A stretch of DNA of 45,056 nt from Candidatus Foliamicus numerosus (GCA_028285945.1 JAPYNE010000017.1:1-45056), one strand, 5' to 3'. Numbered from the stretch's first letter, positions 1 through 7,323 are shown. The notes: generated by a model not told the origin, from the letters alone. Translations and numbers: made by a program.

Positions 1-163
1 CCGTCATGGGCAAGGGGTCTCCCGCAAGTTCTCTAACACACTGAATTATATCGGGAAACCAATACCTTGCCCCCTTCACTCATGCAATAGGCGGGCTAGG
101 GCGCTTGACGCTTTCCCTTCGCCTCTTTCGCGGGTGCAACCCCGGGAGGATCAAGCAACTAAA

Positions 164-275
164 GGCTTGCGGCGCATCCCCTGGTCCCGGAACTTGTGGG
201 GGCAGGGATGCCCCCACAGAGCCCACAGGGATGTGCTTGTTGGCGTTTCCGGGACCAGGGGATGCGCCGCAAGCC
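164..275 (+). repeat. Hairpin element copy A (covarying-stem family)
   Basis: Arms at 164-191 and 248-275 are perfect 28-bp inverted repeats. Between them lies a small inner hairpin (GTGGGGGCA against its complement, about 195-216) and the core GAGCCCACAGGGATGTGCTT (from about 219). The same core occurs at 4549, while the arms differ. No coding gene was recognised anywhere in bases 1-310; the short open frames crossing the element follow from its symmetry. Confidence 0.85.
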
Positions 276-310
276 GGGGGCCGGCACATCGGGAGTGGCG
301 AAGGGAGGGC

Positions 311-886
311 TTAGTGGCCGGGCGGAGGCGCGATGGGGGGCAGGGCGTCGATCACGCCGGGCGCCGCGTTTTCCACCTGCTCAAAGAGCCGCAGTTCGCG
401 CGCTGCGGCCTCGGCGTTGTTGTCCGCCACGTAGTCCCAGTCGGCGCCGGCGAACTTTTCCTCTTCCTCGGCGAGCGTGGAGTGGCGGCTGGCCGCCAGG
501 ATATTCAGGAAAACATGCAGGAAGGCGCGCGCCTCCTCCTCGAAGGCGGCGCGCCGGGACGCGCCTTGGGCGCGCAGCGAATCGCGGACCGCCACTAGGC
601 CGGCCAGCGCCTGCTCGCTGGCCGCCAGCCGCTCCTTGAGGTGGTCGAGCTTTTGCCGGAACACGATGTCATCCGGCCCTGCGTGCGGGTTCAGCCGCTC
701 CCAGAGGCGGTGATCCTGGGCATGCAGGCGCTCGAGCGAATGCTTGAGGTAGTCCGCGCAGGCCAGGTACGCCGGGACGGGGTCTTCCAACGAGGCCTCG
801 CCGTCGAGCGCCACGCCCAGCACCCGCCGGACCTTCGACATGCGCATGCGCTCCTCGCGCACGCGCTGCTGGGAATCGGTGGTCAA
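311..886 (-). CDS. Hypothetical helical protein, possibly hemerythrin-like
   Basis: A 191-residue, cytoplasmic-looking protein with no signal peptide, probably all-helical. The pattern of a His-rich helix (LKHSLERLHAQDHR), a second helix (DHLKERL) and a late segment ending HSTLAEEEEKFAGADW resembles the HHE/hemerythrin four-helix bundle, whose last helices often read like 'E..LFP.A...L..ADW'. The metal ligands do not line up cleanly, so this is a weak family guess. The start is taken as the TTG at 886 because AGGAGGAG sits 7 nt upstream (894-901 on the minus strand); an in-frame GTG at 913 and ATGs at 847 and 841 are alternatives. It overlaps the end of a small broken gene upstream by a few bases, which suggests translational coupling. 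Confidence 0.6.
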   Translation of the reverse strand: MTTDSQQRVREERMRMSKVRRVLGVALDGEASLEDPVPAYLACADYLKHSLERLHAQDHRLWERLNPHAGPDDIVFRQKLDHLKERLAASEQALAGLVAVRDSLRAQGASRRAAFEEEARAFLHVFLNILAASRHSTLAEEEEKFAGADWDYVADNNAEAAARELRLFEQVENAAPGVIDALPPIAPPPGH

Positions 887-1031
887 AGGCTCTCTCCTCC
901 TGACAGTTGGCACACCAGCACCTGCGGCTCGGTGATCGAGCCCAGCAGCAACTTGTCCTCATGGCGAGCCGCCCCGCCGGCAAGTATCAGCACGCCGAGG
1001 ATCACTGCGATCGCACTAGAAGCTTCTTCAT
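883..1031 (-). pseudogene. Small membrane or exported protein gene with an apparent frameshift
   Basis: An ATG at 1031, with TAAGGAA about 7 nt upstream, starts MKKLLVRSQ and then hits a stop. In the -1 frame the sequence continues as a hydrophobic stretch (AIAVILGVLILAGGAA) followed by RHEDKLLLGSITEPQVLVC and ends at 883, overlapping the TTG start of the next gene. The two pieces joined make a plausible protein of about 49 residues with a signal peptide or single membrane segment. Either a one-base frameshift broke the gene, the assembly has an indel here, or the frame change is programmed. The family was not recognised. Confidence 0.4.
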
Positions 1032-1115
1032 TGCTTGGTTCCTTAACCCTGCTGTCGGTCGCCGGTGCCGCCGCCGCCGCACAATGGCGAGTATAAGTGC
1101 GCTGGTTCGTTCAAG

Positions 1116-1907
1116 TTACAGCAGAATCACGGCGGAGAGCGCCAGGCGGTAGGCGGCGAATGGCCACAGGCCCCAGCGCGCAACTAGGCGAAGCAACAAG
1201 CCCATGCACCCGAAAGCGGCCAGCCCTGCCACTGCCATGCCCAGCGCCAGCGCGCCCCAGTTGGCGGCAGCAGGCGCGGCGGCAAGGTTCAGCGCCTCCA
1301 GGGCGCCGGCGGCCGCGATGACCGGTATCGCCAGCAGGAAGGACAAGCGGGCCGCGGCCGGGCGCGCCAAGCCCAGAATCCGTGCGGCGGTCATGGTCAC
1401 GCCGGAGCGCGACGCGCCGGGAATCAACGCCAAGGCTTGGCCGCAACCTATCCACAGCGCCTGCCTGAGGCCTATTTCGCGCATCCGTGTGATGGATTGC
1501 GGGCGGCGGTCCGACCACAGCATGAGGATGGCGAACAGCGCCCCGGCCACTGCGATCAGTCGCGGCTCGCGGAAAGACGACGACACCGTGTCGTGCAGCA
1601 GAAAGCCCAGTGCGCCCACCGGCAGCGAAGCCACGGCGATCATCAATCCCAGCCGCGCCGAAGGCCCGGCCGGCGCGCCACGCACCACCCATGCCCGCCA
1701 CTCGCGCAGGATTGCGGCGATTTCGCGGCGCGAGAATGCGATCACGGCGATCAGGCTGCCGAAGTGCACCGCCACGTCGAAGGCGATGCCCTGGTCTTGC
1801 CAGCCCAGCCAGGCGGGGACCAGGATCAGGTGCGCCGAGCTGGAAATCGGCAGGAACTCGGTAATGCCTTGCAGCAGCGCGAGCACAAGGACGTGCCAGA
1901 GGTTCAT
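1116..1907 (-). CDS. uppP: Undecaprenyl-diphosphatase UppP (BacA)
   Basis: A polytopic inner-membrane enzyme of 263 residues that dephosphorylates undecaprenyl diphosphate, recycling the lipid carrier for peptidoglycan and O-antigen synthesis and giving bacitracin tolerance. Both family signatures are present: QGITEFLPISSSAHL at residues 13-27 (catalytic Glu and the serine-rich loop) and PGASRSG at 163-169 (the phosphate-binding Arg). The length is normal for the family. Its ATG overlaps the stop of the upstream methyltransferase gene by 4 nt (ATGA), so the two are probably co-transcribed and translationally coupled. Location near tsaD, folB and cca repeats a gene neighbourhood common in gammaproteobacteria. 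Confidence 0.95.
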   Translation of the reverse strand: MNLWHVLVLALLQGITEFLPISSSAHLILVPAWLGWQDQGIAFDVAVHFGSLIAVIAFSRREIAAILREWRAWVVRGAPAGPSARLGLMIAVASLPVGALGFLLHDTVSSSFREPRLIAVAGALFAILMLWSDRRPQSITRMREIGLRQALWIGCGQALALIPGASRSGVTMTAARILGLARPAAARLSFLLAIPVIAAAGALEALNLAAAPAAANWGALALGMAVAGLAAFGCMGLLLRLVARWGLWPFAAYRLALSAVILL

Positions 1908-3139
1908 GTCGCGGCGGCCTCCAGTGCGGCTGCGCCCGCGCCGCCGGGCTCAAGCGACGCCAGCAAGTCCCGGCCGCCGAACCCGCTGGGGACGGCGCCG
2001 GAACGAGGGAAGGAACTGCGCCTTCGCTGAGTGCCTGTTAGGGTTGGGGAAGGCTCCTTCCCTGGCGCCAGCCCTAGGAACTTGAAGGCTTCGCCCATGC
2101 CGCCCGGCAGGATCAGCCGGCGCAGCGCCGCGGCGTCTTCGAGGGCGGGCGGCGAGCCCGCCAGTTCCAGGATGCCGGATGCCAGCAGGAACTGGGCCTG
2201 CGTGGCGAAGCCCACCGCGCGAAGCCCGGCGGCCTCGGCGCTTCGCTTCACCGCCGTGAAATCCACCCAGGCGCCGATGTCCTCGCGCCCCGGCCGGAGG
2301 AATGGATCGTCGTGCCAAGTATGCGCCGAATGGCAACCCAGCGTTCCGCCGCCGCGTTCCGCCAAGTAAAGCTCGCCTCGCGGCAGCCCGTAGTCCGCCA
2401 GCAGAATCACGCCTGACTCCAGCGCCGCCGCGAGTTCGCGCATGAAAGGCTCGAGGTTGACGCGGATTTCCGAGCAGTAGCCCTCCGGCAATCTGGCGGG
2501 CAATTCCGCTTCCAGCTTCTCCAGCGCTTCACGCAAAGCTGTGTCCGCCGGCCGGTCCTCCCATTGCAGGCGGTGCGCGCTCCATCCCACGCCGCGCTCC
2601 AGCCAGCCGTTCGCCGTTCGCCTGAAGCACCGGCAGGGCAGGGCGTCGATCACCTCGTTGGCCAAGATGGTTCCGCGAATTCGTTCTCCGCTTAAACGAT
2701 CGGTGAATTGAAGACGCCCGGCCAGATCCGGGTGCGCCTTGAGCAGCCTTTCCCGCTGCGCCGCCTGCATTCCCGCCGCGTGCTCCACCAGGATGTAGCG
2801 GTCCGGCAAACGCCCGGCGCGCTTAAGTTCTTCCAGCAGGACTTCGGCCAGCCGTCCGCTTCCCGGCCCCAGTTCGGCGATGTCGCCGCCGCCGCAGGCA
2901 TCCAGTGCTTCCAGGCACTGGCCTGCCAGTGCGCGCCCGAACAGTGCGGAGGTTTCGGCGGCGGTATCGAAGTCGCCGCCTGCGCCTATGCGGGCGCGGC
3001 CAGAGGCGTAATAGCCCTCCCCGGGGTGATATAGCGCCAGCTCCATATAGCGGTCGAAGCGCATCCAGCCGCCGGCATCGGTCGCGGCGTTGGCGATGAA
3101 CGCCGGCGGGCCGGCGGATTTGTGATCGCTCGCATCCAT
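1904..3139 (-). CDS. MidA/NDUFAF7-family SAM-dependent methyltransferase
   Basis: A 411-residue class I methyltransferase of the DUF185 family. The mitochondrial member NDUFAF7 methylates an arginine of complex I subunit NDUFS2; the bacterial role is less certain. Visible features are the N-terminal MRFDRYMELALYHPGEGYYA (26-45), the SAM-binding ELGPGSG (89-95) and the family-typical NEVIDALP around residue 161. The C-terminus is odd: after FKFLGLA (352-358) about 30 low-complexity residues rich in Arg, Ser and Pro come before GRDLLASL, which normally follows closely. The extra DNA (about 1994-2069) contains an inverted repeat, so it looks like an in-frame palindrome insertion. The gene is divergent from the SDR gene and overlaps uppP by 4 nt. 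Confidence 0.9.
   Translation of the reverse strand: MDASDHKSAGPPAFIANAATDAGGWMRFDRYMELALYHPGEGYYASGRARIGAGGDFDTAAETSALFGRALAGQCLEALDACGGGDIAELGPGSGRLAEVLLEELKRAGRLPDRYILVEHAAGMQAAQRERLLKAHPDLAGRLQFTDRLSGERIRGTILANEVIDALPCRCFRRTANGWLERGVGWSAHRLQWEDRPADTALREALEKLEAELPARLPEGYCSEIRVNLEPFMRELAAALESGVILLADYGLPRGELYLAERGGGTLGCHSAHTWHDDPFLRPGREDIGAWVDFTAVKRSAEAAGLRAVGFATQAQFLLASGILELAGSPPALEDAAALRRLILPGGMGEAFKFLGLAPGKEPSPTLTGTQRRRSSFPRSGAVPSGFGGRDLLASLEPGGAGAAALEAAAT
1994..2069. repeat. Inverted repeat inserted in frame in the MidA-like gene
   Basis: GGCGCC followed after 6 nt by AGGGAAGGA (1994-2015) is mirrored by TCCTTCCCT plus GGCGCC (2055-2069). The segment encodes the extra C-terminal residues of the methyltransferase. 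The central part does not match the core of the intergenic hairpin family, so it may be a different palindrome type. Confidence 0.55.
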
Positions 3140-3150
3140 GGGCGGCTACA

Positions 3151-3156
3151 TATAAT
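3151..3156 (+). promoter_or_regulatory. Candidate -10 element in the divergent midA-like/SDR promoter region
   Basis: A perfect TATAAT lies at 3151-3156 between the divergent starts at 3139 and 3224. The surrounding ACATATAATG is nearly symmetric, so the reverse strand also offers an AT-rich hexamer for the methyltransferase. No clear -35 box was found at the usual distance on either strand. Confidence 0.4.
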
Positions 3157-3223
3157 GCCCTCACCGGACAGCAAAGGGCAGCGCGCTGATGCGAACCAAT
3201 CCGCTTGGCAGGGCGCCAAGACA

Positions 3224-3961
3224 ATGACGGCGGCGAAGGTCGCGCTGGTGACCGGCGGCGCCAGGCGGGTTGGCGCCGCCATCGCCGGGGAACTGCATGC
3301 AGCCGGATTCACGCTGGCCGTGCATTGCAACCGCTCGCTTGCAGATGCCGACGCCTTGGTGGCGCGGCTCAATGGGCTTCGATCCGATTCGGCGTTTGCG
3401 CTGCAGGCCGATCTGCTGGAGGCGGGTGCCTGCGAGCGTCTGGCGCAAGAAACACTCGCGCAAGCTGGCCGCATTGATTGCCTGGTGAACAACGCCTCGA
3501 CCTTCTATCCCACCGCAGTGGGCGAAATCACCGAAGGCGACTGGCAGAGCTTGGTGGGCAGCAACCTCAAGGCTCCGGTGTTCCTGAGCCAGGCGCTGGC
3601 GCCGGCGCTCAGGGAATCATGCGGCGCGATCGTGAACATGGTGGATATTCATGCCCGCATTCCTCTTCGGGGCTACCCTGTGTACAGCGCCGCCAAGGCC
3701 GGGCTCGCCGCCCTCACGCTCAGCCTTGCCGGTGAGCTCGCGCCGGAAGTGCGGGTTAACGGAATCGCGCCCGGCATGGTGATGTGGGCGGAACCGCCGC
3801 CGCCCGAGCATATCAAGAAGGCAATTCTGGCCAGAACGCCGCTGGGCCGTGCGGGCACCCCGGAGGATGTGGCCCGTCTGGTGCGCTTCGTGGTGTGCGA
3901 TGCGCCCTTCGTGACCGGTCAGATCATCGCCGTGGACGGTGGCCGCAGCCTCGGCTGGTAG
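3224..3961 (+). CDS. Pteridine-reductase-type short-chain dehydrogenase (FolM/PTR1-like)
   Basis: A 245-residue SDR. The nucleotide-binding motif is TGGARRVG (residues about 10-17), the Arg-containing TGxxxRxG variant typical of pteridine reductases and FolM, which use NADPH to reduce dihydropterins. NNAST, the active-site Tyr in YSAAKAG and a C-terminal TGQIIAVDGG are present. Neighbouring folB and folK support a pterin role. The start is taken at ATG 3224 (MTAAKVALVTGG), which places the glycine motif at the normal distance from the N-terminus; a longer frame from 3122 would overlap the divergent gene and its promoter. It is downstream of TATAAT at 3151. Confidence 0.85.
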   Translation: MTAAKVALVTGGARRVGAAIAGELHAAGFTLAVHCNRSLADADALVARLNGLRSDSAFALQADLLEAGACERLAQETLAQAGRIDCLVNNASTFYPTAVGEITEGDWQSLVGSNLKAPVFLSQALAPALRESCGAIVNMVDIHARIPLRGYPVYSAAKAGLAALTLSLAGELAPEVRVNGIAPGMVMWAEPPPPEHIKKAILARTPLGRAGTPEDVARLVRFVVCDAPFVTGQIIAVDGGRSLGW

Positions 3962-4054
3962 CCGTCAGCACCTCGACCCTCGCCCTGCGTCGCGGGAGGC
4001 GCTTCGATCCCGCCCGTTTACTAGAGTTCCGAACAGAAACGTTCGCCTGCCCCT

Positions 4055-4295
4055 GCCCTCTGCTTGTCCCCTGCCTCTTGGGAGGCGCATGAAACCCGTT
4101 CTGTGGGGATTGGCGGGGTTCTGTCTTGTTTCCTTGCCCTCTGCTTGTCCCTGCCTCTTGGGAGGCGCATGAAACCGTTCTTGGGGATCGGGCTGGGTGT
4201 TCTGTCTTGTTTCCCCGCCCTTTTCTTGTCCCTCCCTCGCGGGAGGCGCATGAACCCGTTCTTGGGGATGGGCGGGGGCGCTGTCTTGTTCCTTC
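4055..4295. repeat. Three tandem half-units of the hairpin element (79-81 bp each)
   Basis: Units start at 4055, 4136 and 4217 (81, 81 and 79 bp). Each consists of a left stem arm beginning GCCCT, the reverse-strand core (GGAGGCGCATGAA) and a spacer ending around CTGTCTTGTT. They lack the right arm. The fourth repeat, from 4296, is a complete hairpin. Units 1 and 2 have one arm version (CTGCTTGTCC), while unit 3 matches the intact copy more closely. The array lies between convergent genes; apparent open frames through it are low-complexity and not considered coding. Confidence 0.85.
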
Positions 4296-4402
4296 GCCCT
4301 TTTCTTGCCCCTCCCTCGCGGGAGACGCATGAACCCATCCATGGGGCTCGGCTGGAGCATCCTGCCCCAGACGCTCCCGCGAGGGAGGGGCAAGAAAAGG
4401 GC
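4296..4402 (-). repeat. Hairpin element copy E
   Basis: Arms at 4296-4324 and 4374-4402 are perfect 29-bp inverted repeats (GCCCTTTTCTTGCCCC... inward). On the minus strand the interior reads CTGGGGCAGGATGCTCCAG and then the core AGCCCCATGGATGGGTTCAT. Same core as copies F and G, different arms. It could also terminate transcription from both convergent flanking genes. Confidence 0.9.
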
Positions 4403-4471
4403 TTTAGTTGGCGGGCTCCGGGGTTTGCGCCTGCCTAGGTCGGCGCGGCCCCGGGGATTGCATCCGCTAAA

Positions 4472-4606
4472 GGCCTCCTTTGCGTTCCCTTCTCCCGGAA
4501 CTTGTGGCGGCAGTGCGCTGCCAATCGCTTGGCGCGCACTGCCGCCACAGAGCCCACAGGGATGTGCTTGCCGGCGTTTCCGGGACAAGGGAATGCGCAG
4601 GAGGCC
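4472..4606 (+). repeat. Hairpin element copy B
   Basis: Outer arms 4472-4499 and 4579-4606 (28 bp, a few mismatches) enclose a perfect 15-bp inner inverted repeat (GTGGCGGCAGTGCGC, 4504-4518, against 4534-4548) and then the core GAGCCCACAGGGATGTGCTT, identical to that of copy A. Confidence 0.85.
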
Positions 4607-4636
4607 GAGGGGCTGGCAGCTTTCCTAAGGAGCGCG

Positions 4637-4677
4637 TATGGATGCGTTTGTTGGCGTTTCTGGGATGAGGGAATGAG
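4637..4677 (+). repeat. Decayed right half of a hairpin element
   Basis: The stretch containing GTTTGTTGGCGTTTCTGGGA followed by a purine-rich arm resembles the core and right arm of copies A and B but has no matching left arm. With copies B and E and the tandem units, it fills the 743-bp gap between the SDR gene and tsaD; nothing else was seen there. Confidence 0.55.
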
Positions 4678-4704
4678 ACCAGCAGGCGAAGGGTTAGGCA
4701 TTCA

Positions 4705-5739
4705 CTACTCCGCGGAGAAAGGCGTTACCTCGCTTAAGTTCCAGCGCGGTCGAGGCTCCGGCACCGCTGCGGGCTGTGCGCCGCCGGCCAGACGTAGGCA
4801 TCCGGTTAGCGCAATCATGGCGCCGTTGTCGGTGCAGTATTCCGGTCGCGGGTAGTACACACGCACGCCTTCGGCATCGCATCGCGCCTTCAGTTGTTGG
4901 CGCAGACGCCGATTGGCGCCCACGCCTCCGGCCACCACCAGGCGGTCGTGGCCGGTTTTCTCCAGCGCCCGCGTGGCCCGGTCCAGCAACGATTCCACGA
5001 TCGCCGTTTCCAGCGCCAAGGCCAGCGAGGCCCGGTCGTGATCGTCCAGCGGCCCTTCCGCCTCAAGATCGCGGATCTTGTAGAGCAGAGCGGTTTTCAA
5101 ACCCGAGAAGCTGAAGTTGAGTTCCCTGCGTCCGCTCATCGGCGTCGGCAGCCGGAATCGACCGGCTTCGCCATGCTCCGCCAGCTTCGCGATCTCCGGT
5201 CCACCCGGATAGCTCAGCCCGAGCAGCTTGGCGCCCTTGTCGAACGCTTCGCCGGCCGCATCGTCGAGGGATTCGCCAAGCATCCGGTATTCGCCGTAGC
5301 CGCTCACGTCCACCAGCAAGCTGTGGCCGCCGGAAACCAGCAGCGCCAGATAGGGAAAATCAGGTGAGTCGCCTTCCAGCAGCGGCGCCAGCAGATGCGC
5401 TTCCATGTGATGCACACCGATGATCGGCACGCCCAGCGCCCGGGCCAGCCCGTGCGCAAACACCAGCCCCGAGAGGAGGGCGCCGATCAGGCCGGGGCCG
5501 GCAGTGCAGGCGATGCCGTTCAAGTCCGGCTTCCTTAGCCCCGCGTCACTGAGCGCCCCGTCCGTTAGCGCCGCCAGCCGCCGCAGGTGGTCGCGCGAGG
5601 CCAGCTCCGGCACCACGCCTCCAAATTCGGCGTGCTGCCGCGCTTGGCTATACAATCGGTGCGCCAAAAGACCCCGGCGGGCCTCGTAGATGGCCACGCC
5701 GGTTTCATCGCAACTCGTTTCGATCCCTAAAACACGCAC
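4705..5739 (-). CDS. tsaD: tRNA threonylcarbamoyladenosine synthase subunit TsaD
   Basis: A 344-residue ASKHA-fold protein that, with TsaB and TsaE, transfers the threonylcarbamoyl group from TC-AMP to A37 of ANN-decoding tRNAs. It starts GIETSCDETG near the N-terminus; the metal-binding HHMEAH lies near residue 111, followed by LVSGGHS and a C-terminal YCTDNGAMIA segment. Full length. The start codon is GTG at 5739. It is divergent from folB with only 26 bp between the two coding regions. The rpsU and plsY genes that often flank tsaD in gammaproteobacteria are absent; hairpin repeats occupy the downstream side. Confidence 0.96.
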   Translation of the reverse strand: MRVLGIETSCDETGVAIYEARRGLLAHRLYSQARQHAEFGGVVPELASRDHLRRLAALTDGALSDAGLRKPDLNGIACTAGPGLIGALLSGLVFAHGLARALGVPIIGVHHMEAHLLAPLLEGDSPDFPYLALLVSGGHSLLVDVSGYGEYRMLGESLDDAAGEAFDKGAKLLGLSYPGGPEIAKLAEHGEAGRFRLPTPMSGRRELNFSFSGLKTALLYKIRDLEAEGPLDDHDRASLALALETAIVESLLDRATRALEKTGHDRLVVAGGVGANRRLRQQLKARCDAEGVRVYYPRPEYCTDNGAMIALTGCLRLAGGAQPAAVPEPRPRWNLSEVTPFSAE

Positions 5740-5765
5740 CCGCCGAATTTTAGCCTTCGCCGCCC

Positions 5766-6137
5766 ATGACGGACAAAATCTTCATTCGGGACCTGCGCGT
5801 GAGGGCGGTTGTGGGCGTCAACCGCTGGGAGAAGGCCGCGCCGCAGGTGGTGGGAGTGGATCTCGAGATGGCAGTCGATGCGGCGCAGGCGGCACAAGCC
5901 GATGAGATCGCCGCCACGTTGGATTACAAGCGCGTGTCGCGCGACATTGCCGCACTGGCCGAAAACCGCAGCTACGAATTGATCGAGACACTGGCTGAGG
6001 CTATCGCGTCGCTGGTTTTGGGCGAGCATGGCGCGCAGTGGGTGCGCGTGACGGCGCGCAAGCCGTTCGCATTGCGCAATGCGCGCGACGTGGGCGTGGT
6101 GATCGAACGCGGCCGCGGAACGCGCAGCGGCGCGTGA
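5766..6137 (+). CDS. folB: Dihydroneopterin aldolase FolB
   Basis: A 123-residue enzyme converting 7,8-dihydroneopterin to 6-hydroxymethyl-7,8-dihydropterin and glycolaldehyde in folate synthesis. Typical features are the N-terminal IFIRDLRVRAVVGVNRWE with the substrate-binding Glu, the central LDYKRVSRDI and the C-terminal KPFALRNARDVGVVIER, whose Lys is catalytic. Length is normal. It is followed 8 nt later by folK, which performs the next step, and so forms a two-gene operon. No strong Shine-Dalgarno sequence is visible before the ATG. Confidence 0.95.
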   Translation: MTDKIFIRDLRVRAVVGVNRWEKAAPQVVGVDLEMAVDAAQAAQADEIAATLDYKRVSRDIAALAENRSYELIETLAEAIASLVLGEHGAQWVRVTARKPFALRNARDVGVVIERGRGTRSGA

Positions 6138-6145
6138 CCAAGGCA

Positions 6146-6673
6146 ATGGCGCGCGTTTTCGTTAGCGCGGGCAGCAACATCGATCCGCGCGCGAACCTCG
6201 AAACTGCTTGCGGGGCGTTGCAGCAATACTATGGCGAGCTTGATCTGTCGCCGCTCTACCAGAGTGCGGCCGAGGGCTTCAGCGGGCCGGACTTTCTCAA
6301 CTTGGTGGCGGGCTTTGAAACGACGGAATCGCCCGGCGAAATACGCAAGCGGCTGGCGGAGCTGGAAGCGCAGTCGGGGCGCGATCGTTCAGGCGGCAAG
6401 TTCTCCTCGCGCACGCTGGACCTGGACCTGCTGCTGCACGGCGAACGCATCGACGCGTCGCTGAAGCTGCCGCACCCCGATATCGAAGGCTATGCCTTCG
6501 TCCTCAAGCCGCTGGCCGATCTCGCGCCCGATCTGCGCCACCCCCTCTCCGGCGCCACCCTCGCCGAACTCTGGCGCTCTTTCTCCGGCCCCCGGGGAAT
6601 CCGGTCCGTTCGGCACTTCATGAAGGAGTGCGGGATGCCGCGAGGGACAGCCCCGGGGGCCCCCGCCGGTTAG
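6146..6673 (+). CDS. folK: 6-hydroxymethyl-7,8-dihydropterin pyrophosphokinase FolK
   Basis: Transfers pyrophosphate from ATP to 6-hydroxymethyl-7,8-dihydropterin; 175 residues. SAGSNIDPR near the N-terminus, FLNLVAGFET, the catalytic-loop Arg and the signature SSRTLDLDLLLHG are all present, followed by LPHPDIEGYAFVL. The ATG at 6146 has AAGG just upstream; a GTG at 6134 overlapping the folB stop is an alternative. The last 30 or so residues (after LAELW) are unusual and encoded by a palindromic segment, with GGCCCCCGGGG at 6587 mirrored at 6651, so the C-terminus seems to have been extended by an inserted repeat. Confidence 0.93.
   Translation: MARVFVSAGSNIDPRANLETACGALQQYYGELDLSPLYQSAAEGFSGPDFLNLVAGFETTESPGEIRKRLAELEAQSGRDRSGGKFSSRTLDLDLLLHGERIDASLKLPHPDIEGYAFVLKPLADLAPDLRHPLSGATLAELWRSFSGPRGIRSVRHFMKECGMPRGTAPGAPAG
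6587..6661. repeat. Inverted repeat forming the 3' end of folK
   Basis: GGCCCCCGGGG (6587-6597) and CCCCGGGGGCC (6651-6661) are a perfect 11-bp inverted repeat, with a smaller one inside around the symmetric TTCATGAA (GCACT...AGTGC). It encodes the non-conserved tail of FolK and may double as a terminator. Confidence 0.55.
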
Positions 6674-6699
6674 TTGTGCAAGTTCTGCCGCTTCTGCCC

Positions 6700-7164
6700 T
6701 CAGCCAGCCAGACCCAGCATGATGCCGGCCAGACTAATGATGAGCGTGGCCAGCGCCAATCCCTGACCCCATAGCATGCGGACCATTTGCGCGTGCAGGG
6801 CTTCAATCCTGACCTTGGTGGCGCCGTGCATCTCCACGGTGTCGGCGCGCAGTGACTCGATGCGTTCGATCATATCGGCGCGCACGGCTTCCAGTTCGGC
6901 CTTGGTGGCCATGGTTCTCATGGCGGACTCGATGGATTCGAGGCGGTGCTGCACGGCTTCCAGCTCGCTCTTGGTGGCCATGGTTCTCATGGCGAACTCG
7001 ATGGATTCGAGGCGGTGCTGCATCCGATCCAGCGTTCTGGCGATCTGCGCGTTCATCGGGGCCCGGCTGACAAGATCCACCATGACTTCTGCTTGCTTCT
7101 CCGGGTAGCCGGCCTGTTTGAGTTTCCCTACTTCCGCGTGAGTGTCGAGTGCGGGCTGCGGCAT
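6700..7164 (-). CDS. DUF1640-like coiled-coil protein with a C-terminal membrane anchor
   Basis: A 154-residue protein with the layout of the DUF1640/CCDC90 family: an N-terminal head (KLKQAGYPEKQAEVMVDLV), a long coiled coil and one C-terminal transmembrane helix (LALATLIISLAGIMLGLAG). Function in bacteria is unknown; the mitochondrial relatives include MCUR1. Two adjacent 23-residue blocks (QHRLESIEFAMRTMATK... and QHRLESIESAMRTMATK...) are near-identical, from a 69-bp tandem DNA duplication starting near 6901 and 6970. The start is fixed at 7164 by AAGGAGGATCAAC directly before ATG; an in-frame start 57 nt upstream lacks such a site. Confidence 0.8.
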   Translation of the reverse strand: MPQPALDTHAEVGKLKQAGYPEKQAEVMVDLVSRAPMNAQIARTLDRMQHRLESIEFAMRTMATKSELEAVQHRLESIESAMRTMATKAELEAVRADMIERIESLRADTVEMHGATKVRIEALHAQMVRMLWGQGLALATLIISLAGIMLGLAG

Positions 7165-7323
7165 GTTGATCCTCCTTGAAAGATTTTCTGGACCGCCCCT
7201 GCGGCGATCCTTCCGAGCCATGTTTTAGCTGATTCGAGCGGGCGGTGTCAAATAAATGTGGCAACCGCTCGTCTGGCTCGTTCATTCATGGCTGCCCCCC
7301 GATGGTCGCGTCGCCAAGTAGCG

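Noticed and set aside
164-275. Simple rho-independent terminators as the whole explanation for the hairpin family
   Set aside because: No T-run follows the arms, one copy sits in a divergent promoter region, and the shared core and tandem units are not expected of terminators.
4055-4402. CRISPR array
   Set aside because: The repeats are 79-81 bp without variable spacers, end in an intact hairpin of the family and have no cas genes nearby.
3965-4588. Coding regions through the tandem hairpin units (both strands)
   Set aside because: The translations are low-complexity repeats without family resemblance, start signals or conserved residues; the open frames follow from repeat units of high GC content.
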